Assembly (NCBI GenBank): GCA_048264105.1 | Contig: JBLXDJ010000007.1 | Span: 52,805 to 116,804 of the forward strand | DNA from: Oceanospirillum sp048264105 | GTDB lineage: Bacteria; Pseudomonadota; Gammaproteobacteria; Pseudomonadales; Halomonadaceae | DNA: 64,000 nt | Reading direction: 5' to 3' | Shown here: in pieces, positions 17,482 through 27,046 of the stretch | How the letters are laid out: each line of letters starts with the position of its first letter | Position numbering within the stretch: position 1 is the first letter of the stretch | Position numbers and translations under genes: made by a program | The notes under the pieces: model-generated | What the model was told of the DNA's origin: nothing | Database searches by the model: none | What the model saw: the letters and a program-made list of their open reading frames with translations, nothing else

Positions 17482-17503
17482 AGCCGGAGGCATACCTCCG
17501 GCT
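17482..17503. other. Hairpin without T-tract
   Basis: A 9-bp perfect stem AGCCGGAGG/CCTCCGGCT with a CATA loop lies 12 bp after the deacetylase-like gene. There is no T-run on either side, so it may be a 3' mRNA-stabilising hairpin or a Rho-dependent end rather than an intrinsic terminator. Confidence 0.5.
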
Positions 17504-17664
17504 GACCTGTAATACGTCACCCTCCCTCTTCCAAAAGATGCTCACCAGAGCCAGCCAGCCCAACTGTTCGATAAAATAGACAGAAAATCCGGTCTAATTG
17601 TAATTTTCATTCTTCGCTGAATGATTATGCTGTTATCAGATAATGTTAAAGAGAGGAATCTGCA

Positions 17665-18627
17665 ATGGGTTTACTGGTTGATGGTCAGTGGCATGATCAA
17701 TGGTACGACACCAAAAAAAGCGGCGGCCGTTTTGTTCGTGAAGACGCTCAGTTCCGCAACGAATTAGGTTCAGAGCAACATCCGGCGACAGCGGGCAGAT
17801 ACCATCTGTACATCTCCCATGCCTGCCCATGGGCGCACAGAACAATGATTACCCGACACCTGAAGGGTCTGGAAGAGATCATTCCTGTAACAGCAGTATC
17901 GCCGGATATGCTGTCTGACGGCTGGGTCTATGATACGCCTGAGCCAAACTACGGCTACCGATTCCACCATCAGCTCTACACGCACGCTAAAAAAGACTAT
18001 TCAGGCCGTGTTACTGTGCCGGTTCTCTGGGATCTTGAAAAAGAGACCATCGTGAACAATGAGTCTTCGGAACTGATTCGCTTATTCAACTACGCCTTTA
18101 ACGGACAGACCGGCAACAATATCGATCTGTATCCGGAGCACCTAAGAGCAGAAATTGATCAGTGGAATGAACGGGTCTACCCCAATATCAATAACGGGGT
18201 ATATCGCTGCGGTTTTGCCACCACCCAGCAAGCTTATGAGGAAGCCTTCACGCCACTGTTTGAGGCACTGGACGATGTTGAGGATCAGCTGGGCAAGACG
18301 CCCTATTTAACCGGTGAGTATCTTACAGAAGCCGATATACGGCTATTTACCACCCTGATTCGTTTTGACCCGGTTTATGTCGGACACTTTAAGTGTAATC
18401 TGAGACGCATCGCTGACTATCCTAATCTCTGGGAGTACACCAAGGCGATCTATCAGTTCAAAGAGATCAGTAAAACTGTTCACTTTGACCAGATTAAGCG
18501 GCACTACTATTACAGTCACGCCAATATCAATCCAACCCAGGTGGTTCCTGCCGGTCCGGATCTTGCGCCACTGAACACCCCAGCCAAAAGACCAGAGCCA
18601 AAGCTGTTCCAGAGCCACACCGATTAA
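17665..18627 (+). CDS. yqjG: Glutathionyl-hydroquinone reductase
   Basis: A 320-residue Xi-class glutathione transferase reduces glutathionyl-hydroquinones. The thioredoxin-fold domain carries the catalytic ISHACPWAHR (Cys54), and the C-terminal helical domain has YLTGEYLTEADIRLFTTLIRFDPVYVGHFKCN, cut here as ADIRLFTTLIRFD, matching YqjG/ECM4. GAGAGGA precedes the ATG. It stands alone; a terminator behind it belongs to the opposite strand. Confidence 0.93.
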   Translation: MGLLVDGQWHDQWYDTKKSGGRFVREDAQFRNELGSEQHPATAGRYHLYISHACPWAHRTMITRHLKGLEEIIPVTAVSPDMLSDGWVYDTPEPNYGYRFHHQLYTHAKKDYSGRVTVPVLWDLEKETIVNNESSELIRLFNYAFNGQTGNNIDLYPEHLRAEIDQWNERVYPNINNGVYRCGFATTQQAYEEAFTPLFEALDDVEDQLGKTPYLTGEYLTEADIRLFTTLIRFDPVYVGHFKCNLRRIADYPNLWEYTKAIYQFKEISKTVHFDQIKRHYYYSHANINPTQVVPAGPDLAPLNTPAKRPEPKLFQSHTD

Positions 18628-18630
18628 GAC

Positions 18631-18659
18631 AAAAAAGGCCTGCAACGCAGTTGCAGGCC
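18631..18659 (-). terminator. Intrinsic terminator for the exonuclease operon
   Basis: A stem GGCCTGCAA (18637-18645) with TTGCAGGCC (18651-18659) is followed on the minus strand by TTTTTT (complement of 18631-18636). It ends minus-strand transcription from the exonuclease gene and lies just past the yqjG stop. Confidence 0.88.
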
Positions 18660-18727
18660 AACTCTACAGAGTAGCACTTGTCTAACGGGGTATTTCCGGC
18701 CACAACTCAGGTGGCGTATTCATTTAA

Positions 18728-19348
18728 TCAGGTTGGTACAGGGCCTTTTAGCAGACGCACATACATCAGCGCCGTTGTAATCGCATCTCCGATGGCACTA
18801 TGACGCTGGCCAACCATTGGCACACCCAGCTTCTCAGCAATTTTTTCAAAATGCAGGTCGGGTTGTAGCTCAGGATTTGCGCGCTTAACACGGTCAAGAT
18901 AACGATGAGACAGCTCAATCGTCTTATTCGGCAGGCTGAAGCCAAAACGAGGGCGAATGAAACGATTCAGCACCGTAATATCATAATCGATGTAATAGCC
19001 CATAATCGGGCGATTACCGATGAACTGCAGCAACTGCTCAAGAGCATCGGGCAGCACTTCGCCACCACGCAGATCAACACCACGGATACGGTGAACCTTG
19101 ATAGAGTCGCCTGTCAGACTCTCCGGCTTCTGAAGCTTAATATCCAGCTTTTCACTGGTCAGTACCTGAGTCCCTTTGATCTTAACGGCGGCGATGGAAA
19201 CCAGCTCAGCTTTCTGAGGGTCCAGATCGGTCATTTCGCAATCCAGAGCGATCACTTCATCACCATCATAAGGTTCAAACAAAAAGGCGTAATCGCCATC
19301 TTTATGAGCCCATTTATCGGTAGCACTTCTTATTGTTTTTAAAACCAT
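18728..19348 (-). CDS. DnaQ-like 3'-5' exonuclease
   Basis: A 206-residue DEDDh exonuclease-fold protein shows Exo I VIALDCEMTDLD, Exo II MGYYIDYDITVLNRF and Exo III HSAIGDAITT. It resembles the proofreading epsilon family but lacks the polymerase-binding C-terminus. An AGAGG ribosome site is present. It sits 37 bp after a DUF294 signalling gene. In many gammaproteobacteria these two accompany the actP/DUF4212 acetate genes, as here. The target nucleic acid or nucleotide is unknown. Confidence 0.85.
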   Translation of the reverse strand: MVLKTIRSATDKWAHKDGDYAFLFEPYDGDEVIALDCEMTDLDPQKAELVSIAAVKIKGTQVLTSEKLDIKLQKPESLTGDSIKVHRIRGVDLRGGEVLPDALEQLLQFIGNRPIMGYYIDYDITVLNRFIRPRFGFSLPNKTIELSHRYLDRVKRANPELQPDLHFEKIAEKLGVPMVGQRHSAIGDAITTALMYVRLLKGPVPT

Positions 19349-19385
19349 TTTGCTAACCTCTCACGACGAATTATTAAATTTATTC

Positions 19386-21221
19386 TTATCTTTCAAGATG
19401 GTAGCGGTGCGACATTCTCGACTTAAACTCTTTAACCATATGCAGCGCTTCACGCAGCAGATCCCGGTCCAGCTTGTTCAGCCCTACAGCACTGACCATA
19501 TTACCCTCACCGGCTGCGGCTTGTCCTGTTTCCACTTTTAGCTGTTGCTGCAGCCTTAAGGTACTTAATACCGCCAGCGCTTCTGCCAGGTCATCCGCAA
19601 ATTTTCGCTTCATCACACCTTTTTCAACCAATGCATCAATCCGTTGGAAGGTATTGGTCTCTTTAATCTTAAACTGCAGTGCCATGGTACGAATGCCATG
19701 CACAATCGGGAAAATCCCGCCCTTCTTAATATCCATACCATCAGAATTTTTCAGGCCACCGAAGAACGTCAGCGGTGTACTGAAACGACGCAATGGCATC
19801 GCAAAGTAAGAGTAAAATACCTCGTTACCTTCCAGCGTCTTAAACAATTTATCCCGCAGATTGTTGAACAGACGGGGATCACCTGCCACCGCATGTGCAT
19901 CCACAAAGATAGCCAGATTCATCAGGCCGGTGCCCTCAACAGAGCTCGACCAGAGATTCAGTGTCTTGCGCCACTCGGATTCCCGCATAACCCATTCCGG
20001 GTTGGACACCATAATATTGCCCGGACAAAGCGGATAACCGAAATCCAGCAGCGTATTGGTGAACTTCTCCATCACCTTACTGCATTCATCCCAGTCCAGA
20101 TCATCAGCAATAATCAGGGCGTTATCCTGATCCGTTTTCAGAACCTGTTCACCGCGCCCTTCACTGCCCATCACCAACAGGCAGGTTTTTCTGCGGATCT
20201 CTTCAGGAACTAACTGCTCATATGCCTTGGCGATAATACGTCCATTCAGCGCCGCCAGAAGGTCCATAGCAAAGCGAACCTTAACGCCCTGAGCTACCAG
20301 ACCATTGATCAGCTCCGTGGTGCCTTTAGCCGCACGGGCCAGCTCATCAAGATTACTGGCTCGCTCAATCTGCAGCCCGATAACATGGGACTGACTGGAG
20401 AAGAAACTGAGTACATCAGTCAGCTCCACCAAACCGGCCAGTTCATCATGATCAAAAACAACAACCCTTTGAATTTTATGCCGGGTCATCAGAACCAGAG
20501 CGTTAAAGAGAAAGTCGTCAGTCTGAACGGTCAGCAGGTCATAACTGGCAAGATCACAAATATCGCTTTCCAGCCCCATATCCTGCAGTACCACACCTTC
20601 TAAAAGGTCGGTACGGGTAACCATGCCGTATTGACTGCCCTTCTGCACCAGCAAACAGTCTGAATGCTGTTCACGCATGGTTCGTGTCGCTTCAAGAATC
20701 GTAGTGCCGGACTTAAGAATCACCGCATCACGCAGTACCGATCCGCCCACTTTGGCCAGCATGAACGAAGACATATCGCCGCTGCCCAACTTGTCACTGC
20801 GGCGCTGTTCCAGCAATCTGGCCTTTTCAGCCAGCGTATTCTGGAAATAAGCTGCAAAGGCCTCGTTGGCTTCCAGCAGAGCCAGAAAGACTTCTTTCGG
20901 CAACAGCCAGGCGATAGTCTCTTCAACGGTCTTGAAGGTATAGCGACTGGAACCGTTAATGATACTGATCGCCCCGAACAGATCTTCATGGGCGTATTCA
21001 CGAATGACACCGCCATCCGGATCTGTCTCTTTAGCCTGCGTATCAAGTTCAACCACCGCCCCTTTCAGAACGACATAGACCGACTCCGCCACCTGTCCCG
21101 CATCAATGATGACTTCGTTTTCACCGAAGTAACCGATATCTAGGCGCGACACCAATTTTTGCTGCTCGTCCGGGCTGAGCAAATCAAACGGGGGATGAGA
21201 GAGATCAAACTCATTGCTCAT
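19386..21221 (-). CDS. cNMP-binding, CBS and DUF294 nucleotidyltransferase-like protein
   Basis: A 611-residue cytoplasmic protein has a cyclic-nucleotide-binding barrel (about 15-135), two CBS domains (about 155-285, with LVQKGSQYGMVTRTDLLE), a DUF294 GlnD-like nucleotidyltransferase domain (about 300-440, with VMGSEGRGEQVLKTDQDNAL) and a DUF294 C-terminal helical domain (about 470-610). The GSEGR block looks intact. It probably senses a nucleotide and modifies a partner protein; the partner is unknown. It lies upstream of the exonuclease gene in one unit. Confidence 0.85.
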   Translation of the reverse strand: MSNEFDLSHPPFDLLSPDEQQKLVSRLDIGYFGENEVIIDAGQVAESVYVVLKGAVVELDTQAKETDPDGGVIREYAHEDLFGAISIINGSSRYTFKTVEETIAWLLPKEVFLALLEANEAFAAYFQNTLAEKARLLEQRRSDKLGSGDMSSFMLAKVGGSVLRDAVILKSGTTILEATRTMREQHSDCLLVQKGSQYGMVTRTDLLEGVVLQDMGLESDICDLASYDLLTVQTDDFLFNALVLMTRHKIQRVVVFDHDELAGLVELTDVLSFFSSQSHVIGLQIERASNLDELARAAKGTTELINGLVAQGVKVRFAMDLLAALNGRIIAKAYEQLVPEEIRRKTCLLVMGSEGRGEQVLKTDQDNALIIADDLDWDECSKVMEKFTNTLLDFGYPLCPGNIMVSNPEWVMRESEWRKTLNLWSSSVEGTGLMNLAIFVDAHAVAGDPRLFNNLRDKLFKTLEGNEVFYSYFAMPLRRFSTPLTFFGGLKNSDGMDIKKGGIFPIVHGIRTMALQFKIKETNTFQRIDALVEKGVMKRKFADDLAEALAVLSTLRLQQQLKVETGQAAAGEGNMVSAVGLNKLDRDLLREALHMVKEFKSRMSHRYHLER

Positions 21222-21420
21222 AGATTTTTGTCCTTATTATCAGAGCCAGAGATTATGAAAACGGCACGCATGGACGGACTGAACCCCGTCATCAGGGGCT
21301 TCAGGTTGCCATGTTAAATTATGTTATGAATGAATCTAGCAGACCCATCAGTCAGCTGTAAGCCGTACTTTAGTCTCAACGCAACAGCTGACCGAAGGCA
21401 GATCAAAGAAGGGGGAGGTA

Positions 21421-21927
21421 TCAGATGCAAACCCGTGAGAGCAGAGGGTCGCCAGCTTTCAGAAGCTGCTTGTTATCAATGTCCAGAGATCCCTTATCAC
21501 TGACAGGAACCATTTCACGGGAACTGCAGTTCAGAACAAAATGGTCAGAAGCGACCCGGTCGGTATAGTGCTTTTCAAAACGATACAACACAAACTCTGC
21601 GATATTCTGATTATCGATCATGCGGGTCGCAACACTATTTGTGTCCAACACCGTGAAGGCAGAGGTCATCGGGAAAGCATAGGTCCAGGGACGCCAGATT
21701 TTGCCCGGAGACTCGGAAGAGACAACAACAGATTCAGATGGAAGCTTATCCAGTTTGTGGTCATACCAGCCGTAATCCATATTAATCTGGTAAGCCAGCA
21801 TTCCTGCACCCGCAAAAGCAGGAACAAACCATTTTGGGATCGTTCCCCGACTGAGTTTACGCAGTATCAAAGCGATACCGGCTGCGGCTAAACCCGCTGA
21901 AAACGCTGCTAATAAATGCCAGATCAT
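21421..21927 (-). CDS. Uncharacterised membrane-anchored protein
   Basis: A 168-residue protein has two hydrophobic segments near the N-terminus (about 3-20 and 30-48, WFVPAFAGAGMLAYQI) and then a soluble domain with YGWYDHKLDKLP and WRPWTYAFPMT. I do not recognise a named family; similar small proteins often follow actP-type symporter genes. The ATG 21927 has AGGAAAAGG upstream, so I prefer it to an earlier start at 21999. A strong terminator at 21966-21992 lies just upstream, so expression may depend on read-through. Confidence 0.7.
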   Translation of the reverse strand: MIWHLLAAFSAGLAAAGIALILRKLSRGTIPKWFVPAFAGAGMLAYQINMDYGWYDHKLDKLPSESVVVSSESPGKIWRPWTYAFPMTSAFTVLDTNSVATRMIDNQNIAEFVLYRFEKHYTDRVASDHFVLNCSSREMVPVSDKGSLDIDNKQLLKAGDPLLSRVCI

Positions 21928-21965
21928 AAAAACCTTTTCCTCAAAATCATATCCTGAAAGTAAAA

Positions 21966-21992
21966 CGGGCTTCCTGTTATCCAGGAAGCCCG
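21966..21992 (-). terminator. Intrinsic terminator after the first symporter gene
   Basis: An 11-bp perfect stem CGGGCTTCCTG/CAGGAAGCCCG with a 5-base loop is followed on the minus strand by TTTTAC. It lies between the symporter gene and the 168-residue membrane protein gene. Confidence 0.85.
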
Positions 21993-22037
21993 CTCTCACT
22001 TTATGTCCTTATGTAGAAAGAGTCTACATCCGGATTA

Positions 22038-23792
22038 TTAGTGATCAACTGCTGCGCCAGCACCTTTAGGGTAGCGAACGCTTTCAACCAGATCTTGAAT
22101 CTCTTGAGGCGGCTCTTCAGTCGCAGAGGATACTACATAGGCAACCGTGAAGTTGATGATTGCACCGATAGCACCGAAGGACAGAGGAGAAATACCCATG
22201 ATCCAGTTATCAGGAGTGTCAGGCAGATTCGCAGTACCTGGGATGAAGAACCAACCTTTGTACATGAAGATGTAAACCAGGGTGATAATCAGACCAGACA
22301 GCATACCTGCAACCGCACCTTTGTTGTTAATGCGCTTGGAGAAGATACCCATCATCAGCACTGGGAAGATAGATGCTGCAGCAATACCGAATGCCAGAGC
22401 TACTACCTGAGCCGCAAAGCCAGGAGGGTTCATACCAAGATAAGTTGCGATACAGATTGCGACTGTCATGGAGGCACGTGCCGCCATCAGTTCGCCTTTC
22501 TCTGAAATATTTGGATTGATCGAGTTCTTGATCAAATCGTGACTAATCGCAGAGGAGATAGCCAACAGCAGACCTGCAGCAGTAGACAGTGCAGCAGCCA
22601 GACCACCAGCAGCGATCAGACCAATTACCCAACCAGGAAGCTGTGCAATTTCAGGGTTAGCCAGTACCAGAATGTCACGGTTGTAAGTCAGCTCGTTACC
22701 GTTCCAGCCACGATCAGACATATCAGCCTTATCGTTGTAGAACTGGATGCGGCCGTCGCCATTCTTATCTTCAAACTTGATCAGCTTGGTTTCTTCCCAA
22801 GTCTTCATCCAGTCAGGACGCTCGTCATACTTGATAGACTCAGCTTTAACGCCATCAGGATAAACAGTGTTGATCAGGTTCAGACGAGCCATAGAAGCTA
22901 CAGCAGGAGCTGTCAGGTACAGCAGAGCGATGAAGATCAGCGCCCAACCAGCAGACCAGCGTGCATCAGCAACTTTAGGTACGGTGAAGAAACGAATAAT
23001 TACGTGTGGCAGACCTGCAGTACCGATCATCAGAGTCAGAGTAAACAGAACCATGTTCAGTTTATTCGGAACGTCAGCGGTATAGGCAGCAAAACCAAGA
23101 TCTACAACGATCTGATCCAGCTTAGCCAGCAGAGGCATGCCAGAAGCGGAGTGCTCACCAAACAGACCAAACGCAGGGATTGGGTTGCCGGTCAGTTCCA
23201 TAGAGATGAAGATCGCCGGAATGGTATAAGCGATAATCAGAACAACATACTGAGCTACCTGAGTATAGGTAATACCTTTCATACCACCCAGTACTGCGTA
23301 GAAGAATACAACAACAGACGCGATCACCAGACCGGTATCTTTGTCAACTTCCAGGAAGCGGGAGAAAGCAATACCAGCACCAGCCATCTGGCCGATTACG
23401 TAAGTAACAGAAGCAACAATCAGACATGCTACTGCAACCAGACGTGCGGTTTTACTGTAGAAACGCTCACCGATGAAGTCAGGCACTGTGAACTTACCGA
23501 ACTTACGCAGGTAAGGAGCCAGCAGCATCGCCAGCAGTACGTAACCACCAGTCCAGCCCATCAGGAAGCTTGAGTTTGCATAACCACCGGCAGCCAGCAG
23601 GCCAGCCATGGAGATAAAGGAAGCTGCAGACATCCAGTCAGCGGCTGTTGCCATACCGTTGGCAACCGGGTGAACACCACCACCTGCAACGTAGAACTCT
23701 TTCGTCGAGCCAGCGCGGGCCCAAATTGCGATGCCGAAGTAAAGTGCAAAAGATGCACCTACAAACAGCAGGTTGATATAAAACTGATCCAT
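22038..23792 (-). CDS. ActP-like sodium:solute symporter, copy 1
   Basis: A 584-residue protein of the SSS family has about 13 membrane helices. The blocks EFYVAGGGVHPVANGMATAA, GGMKGITYTQVAQY and AGLPHVIIRFFTVP are typical of the ActP/VC2705-type cation-acetate symporters. The preceding DUF4212 gene (6 bp gap) is its usual partner. Codon use suggests high expression. The nearby acs and CrbS/CrbR genes support acetate or another short-chain acid as the substrate. An AGGAG site lies before the ATG. Confidence 0.9.
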   Translation of the reverse strand: MDQFYINLLFVGASFALYFGIAIWARAGSTKEFYVAGGGVHPVANGMATAADWMSAASFISMAGLLAAGGYANSSFLMGWTGGYVLLAMLLAPYLRKFGKFTVPDFIGERFYSKTARLVAVACLIVASVTYVIGQMAGAGIAFSRFLEVDKDTGLVIASVVVFFYAVLGGMKGITYTQVAQYVVLIIAYTIPAIFISMELTGNPIPAFGLFGEHSASGMPLLAKLDQIVVDLGFAAYTADVPNKLNMVLFTLTLMIGTAGLPHVIIRFFTVPKVADARWSAGWALIFIALLYLTAPAVASMARLNLINTVYPDGVKAESIKYDERPDWMKTWEETKLIKFEDKNGDGRIQFYNDKADMSDRGWNGNELTYNRDILVLANPEIAQLPGWVIGLIAAGGLAAALSTAAGLLLAISSAISHDLIKNSINPNISEKGELMAARASMTVAICIATYLGMNPPGFAAQVVALAFGIAAASIFPVLMMGIFSKRINNKGAVAGMLSGLIITLVYIFMYKGWFFIPGTANLPDTPDNWIMGISPLSFGAIGAIINFTVAYVVSSATEEPPQEIQDLVESVRYPKGAGAAVDH

Positions 23793-23798
23793 TGCAGA

Positions 23799-24059
23799 TT
23801 ACTCCTCGAGGCCCATTTCACTATCCAGCTTATTCATTCTCCATGCGTAGTGGAAAATGATGCCGATGAAAGTCAGAATTGAACCTTGCTGAGCGAACCA
23901 AAAGCCCAGATCAGTTCCGCCTACTGAGATACCAGCAAGCATAGGACGCAGAAGGATACCAAGGCCATAGGACGCAATTGCCCATACAACCAGACTGCCG
24001 ATGATCAGACGAAGATTCGCCGACCAGTACGCAGCCCCTTTGGATTTATCATCTACCAT
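23799..24059 (-). CDS. DUF4212 small membrane protein, copy 1
   Basis: An 86-residue protein has two membrane helices and the DUF4212 signature YWSANLRLI near the start and GFWFAQQGSI in the second half. DUF4212 proteins are encoded just before ActP-like symporters and probably act as a small subunit. A CGGAG site precedes the ATG. Confidence 0.9.
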   Translation of the reverse strand: MVDDKSKGAAYWSANLRLIIGSLVVWAIASYGLGILLRPMLAGISVGGTDLGFWFAQQGSILTFIGIIFHYAWRMNKLDSEMGLEE

Positions 24060-24637
24060 AGTGATGCTCTCCGTTTATTGTTATTAAGAGTTCAGGATAA
24101 AAGCCTGAGCAATCATGAGAGGCCAGCAGCTTGTATTGATCAACGACACTCATTGTCATTTCAACCGATCGATACGCGCCTTAAGCTTCGCCCTCATTTT
24201 ATTGTTATTAATAATCCTGTATTTCAGGCCTGATCGATTTTCAAAAATATCACCTGCAATGTAATCCCCGACATTAGTAGTAGAACTAAACCCTCAATAA
24301 GAAAATATCTGAAAAACCCTTTAAAAACATAACGATAAGATTTTAAATCGGTGAGTATTCAAGCTTGTTTTTTTACCTTCTACTCTCAAGGTCTAATAGG
24401 TTTCGGGACTTAAAAACCGCATTTCAGAACCCTATGGTCACACCTTTGCCATTCGAAGCTACGACAAGCCCTCTTAATTAAGCCTTTCTTATTTATTTTG
24501 CTGCAACGCATATAAAAAAAGAGATGAGCTAAAAGCCCATCTCTTTTTAGTTTATTAGTAGCAAACGGACTTAAAGCCCACCCTTTCAGGTTTATATCAG
24601 GCTATCCAACGTTCACATAAACATTATTGGCGCTGTC
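24060..24637. other. Long intergenic region between the two symporter pairs
   Basis: About 580 bp separate the two pairs. Apart from the terminator at 24514-24549, I see no gene. The part near 24060-24250 should hold the promoter of the first pair but no convincing sigma-70 or sigma-54 element stands out to the eye. Confidence 0.5.
24514..24549 (-). terminator. Intrinsic terminator after the second symporter gene
   Basis: A stem of about 14 bp with one mismatch (AAAAAGAGATG against CATCTCTTTTT plus AGCT/AGC) is flanked by A- and T-runs, so it can work in both directions. It lies 90 bp past the stop of the second symporter gene. Confidence 0.8.
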
Positions 24638-26473
24638 TTAGTGATCCTGTGCCGATCCTGCACCTCTGGGGATACGTATATCATCCACCAGCGCCTGAAT
24701 CTCTTCAGGAGGCTCTGCTGTTGCACTGGAGACGATAAAGGCAACCATAAAGTTCATCACCATACCCAGGGTACCGAAACCTTCCGGCGAGATCCCCATA
24801 AAGAGATCCTCTTTCGCGCCACCCATAAATTTGAAATAGACAATATAAGCAACAGTTGTCAGCAGGCCGACCAGCATACCGGCGATAGCCCCTTCCCGAT
24901 TCATACGCTTAAAGAAGATCCCCATAAAAATAACCGGGAAGAAGGTTGCGGCTGCAAGGCCAAAGGCCAATGCCACCGTCGCCGCCACATACCCGGGTGG
25001 GTTCAGGCCGAAATAACCGGCAATACAGATCGCCGCGACCGAGGCCATACGGGCAGCGACCAGCTCCTGCTTCTCATTAATTTCAGGTAGCAGGGTCTTC
25101 TTCAGCAGATCGTGCGAAATAGCCGTGGAGATCACCAGCAGGAGGCCTGCTGCAGTAGACAGCGCTGCCGCAACCGCACCCGCAGCCACCAGCGCGATGA
25201 CCCAATCCGGTAAGTTGGCTATCTCAGGGTTCGCCAGCACCATAATATCCCGGTCAACAAAAACCTCGTTGGCATAGGGCTGCATGGCCGGATCAAAGCC
25301 CGGAGCCCCTTCGGTATCGATCATAGGATTTGCTGTCAGGCGCTGTCCCAAATCACCGTATTTGTCGGTAAACACCGGCTTGCCATCCATAAAGGCTTCG
25401 CCTGCGGCATACTGCACACGGCCATCACCATTTCGATCGTTCCAGGCAATAAGACCGGACTGCTCCCAGTTTTTAAACCACTGCGGCATATCAGAGTAGG
25501 AAGTCCCCTGCCCCTCCTGACCGTTGATCGTATTGATCAGATTCAACTGCCCCACCGCACCAACGGCAGGAACCGTCAGGTAGAGAATCGCGATAAACAT
25601 CAGCGCCCAGCCAGCAGAAGCCCGCGCATCTCGGACACGCGGCACGGTAAAGAAGCGGACAATCACATGGGGAAGACCTGCAGTACCTGCCATCAGGGCT
25701 GCAGTAATAAAGAACATATCGATGGTGCTACGGGTTCCTGTTGTGTATTCATGAAACCCGAGATCCTGCGCGATCTCATCCAGCACAAAGAGCACCGGTT
25801 TACCGGCCCAGACCGGATTAACCGACTCCAGAACTGTCGCCCCCAGCCCCGTTTGCGGCAGGATGTGACCTGTTACCTGCATCACCAGGAAGATAGCCGG
25901 AACGGTGTAGGCAAAAATCAGAATGCAATATTGAGCCACCTGGGTATAGGTAATCCCTTTCATACCGCCCATTACTGCATAAAAGAAGACAATGACCATA
26001 CCGATCAGAACACCGGTATCAATATCCACATGAAGGAAACGGGAGAACACGATACCGGTTCCGCGCATCTGTCCGGCAATATAGGTAAAAGAGATAAAGA
26101 TGACACAGATAACGGCAATGGTACGGGCCGTATTGGAGTAATAACGATCACCGATGAAATCCGGCACGGTGAACTTGCCGAACTTTCTGAGATAAGGAGC
26201 CAACAGCATCGCCAGCATCACATAACCACCGGTCCAGCCCATCAGATACCCTGAAGCATCATAACCGGCAAAAGAGACAATACCGGCCAGGGAAATAAAC
26301 GACGCCGCCGACATCCAGTCCGCAGCCGTTGCCATACCGTTGGCTGCCGGATGAACACCGCCCCCTGCAACATAAAATTCCTGTGTGGAACCGGCGCGGG
26401 CCCAGATCGCAATACCGATATAAAGTGCAAACGACAAGCCCACAAAGAGATAGGTGAGGACATCAAGACTCAT
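24638..26473 (-). CDS. ActP-like sodium:solute symporter, copy 2
   Basis: A 611-residue SSS protein is clearly related to the first copy, sharing EFYVAGGGVHPAANGMATAA, GGMKGITYTQVAQY and AGLPHVIVRFFTVP. It is 27 residues longer because of a bigger hydrophilic loop (about 330-400) with DRNGDGRVQ, which looks like a calcium-binding-type motif; the first copy has DKNGDGRIQ at the same place. It forms a unit with the second DUF4212 gene and is next to crbS. The likely substrate is acetate or another small carboxylate. Confidence 0.9.
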   Translation of the reverse strand: MSLDVLTYLFVGLSFALYIGIAIWARAGSTQEFYVAGGGVHPAANGMATAADWMSAASFISLAGIVSFAGYDASGYLMGWTGGYVMLAMLLAPYLRKFGKFTVPDFIGDRYYSNTARTIAVICVIFISFTYIAGQMRGTGIVFSRFLHVDIDTGVLIGMVIVFFYAVMGGMKGITYTQVAQYCILIFAYTVPAIFLVMQVTGHILPQTGLGATVLESVNPVWAGKPVLFVLDEIAQDLGFHEYTTGTRSTIDMFFITAALMAGTAGLPHVIVRFFTVPRVRDARASAGWALMFIAILYLTVPAVGAVGQLNLINTINGQEGQGTSYSDMPQWFKNWEQSGLIAWNDRNGDGRVQYAAGEAFMDGKPVFTDKYGDLGQRLTANPMIDTEGAPGFDPAMQPYANEVFVDRDIMVLANPEIANLPDWVIALVAAGAVAAALSTAAGLLLVISTAISHDLLKKTLLPEINEKQELVAARMASVAAICIAGYFGLNPPGYVAATVALAFGLAAATFFPVIFMGIFFKRMNREGAIAGMLVGLLTTVAYIVYFKFMGGAKEDLFMGISPEGFGTLGMVMNFMVAFIVSSATAEPPEEIQALVDDIRIPRGAGSAQDH

Positions 26474-26557
26474 AATGGAGGTTTTCCTCTGTAAATTCTT
26501 ATTGTTTTAGCGGAGTTCCGGCTTTAGCAGATAACAGACTTTCCCGGACAGGAGCGC

Positions 26558-26812
26558 TTATTCATGCACATCATATTTGCGATCCAGCTTATTCATGCTG
26601 CGGGCATACATCACCAGAAGCGCCAGAAAGATAAAGATCGAGCCCTGCTGAGCAAACCAGAAGCCCATCTTGAAGCCAAAAAAGTGGATTTTATTCAGAG
26701 CATCAACAAACAGAATGCCGCAGCCATAGGAAGCTACAAACCAGATAATGAGGTAGCGAATAATCAGGCCAATATTTTCACGCCAGTAAGCAACCGATTG
26801 TTCTTCTTTCAT
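26558..26812 (-). CDS. DUF4212 small membrane protein, copy 2
   Basis: An 84-residue protein has two membrane helices, YWRENIGLIIRYL near the start and GFWFAQQGSIFIF later, matching the first DUF4212 protein. AAGG lies 8 bases before the ATG. It starts the second symporter unit and is divergent from crbS, sharing a 234-bp control region (26813-27046). Confidence 0.9.
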   Translation of the reverse strand: MKEEQSVAYWRENIGLIIRYLIIWFVASYGCGILFVDALNKIHFFGFKMGFWFAQQGSIFIFLALLVMYARSMNKLDRKYDVHE

Positions 26813-27046
26813 GGATAAACCTTTTTTCTTGTTACGCCGTTTTTCTTATTATTCAGAGATAAACAACCAATCTGACAATCTACCAAATCTCAGCATTTTA
26901 AACCCTTAACTTTAGTCTTAACCAAAACGACATCACATTGTCACGCTTTGCTATCCGGCAACAGTAAACGTAAAAAGAAGATTTGCCTTGAAGCAAACAC
27001 ACGCCTACATGACAATATTGCCTCATTTTCCATCGGGTAATCAGGT

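Noticed and set aside
22539..23573. A long open frame antisense to the first symporter gene
   Set aside because: The sense frame encodes a complete SSS transporter. The antisense product is low-complexity and polar.
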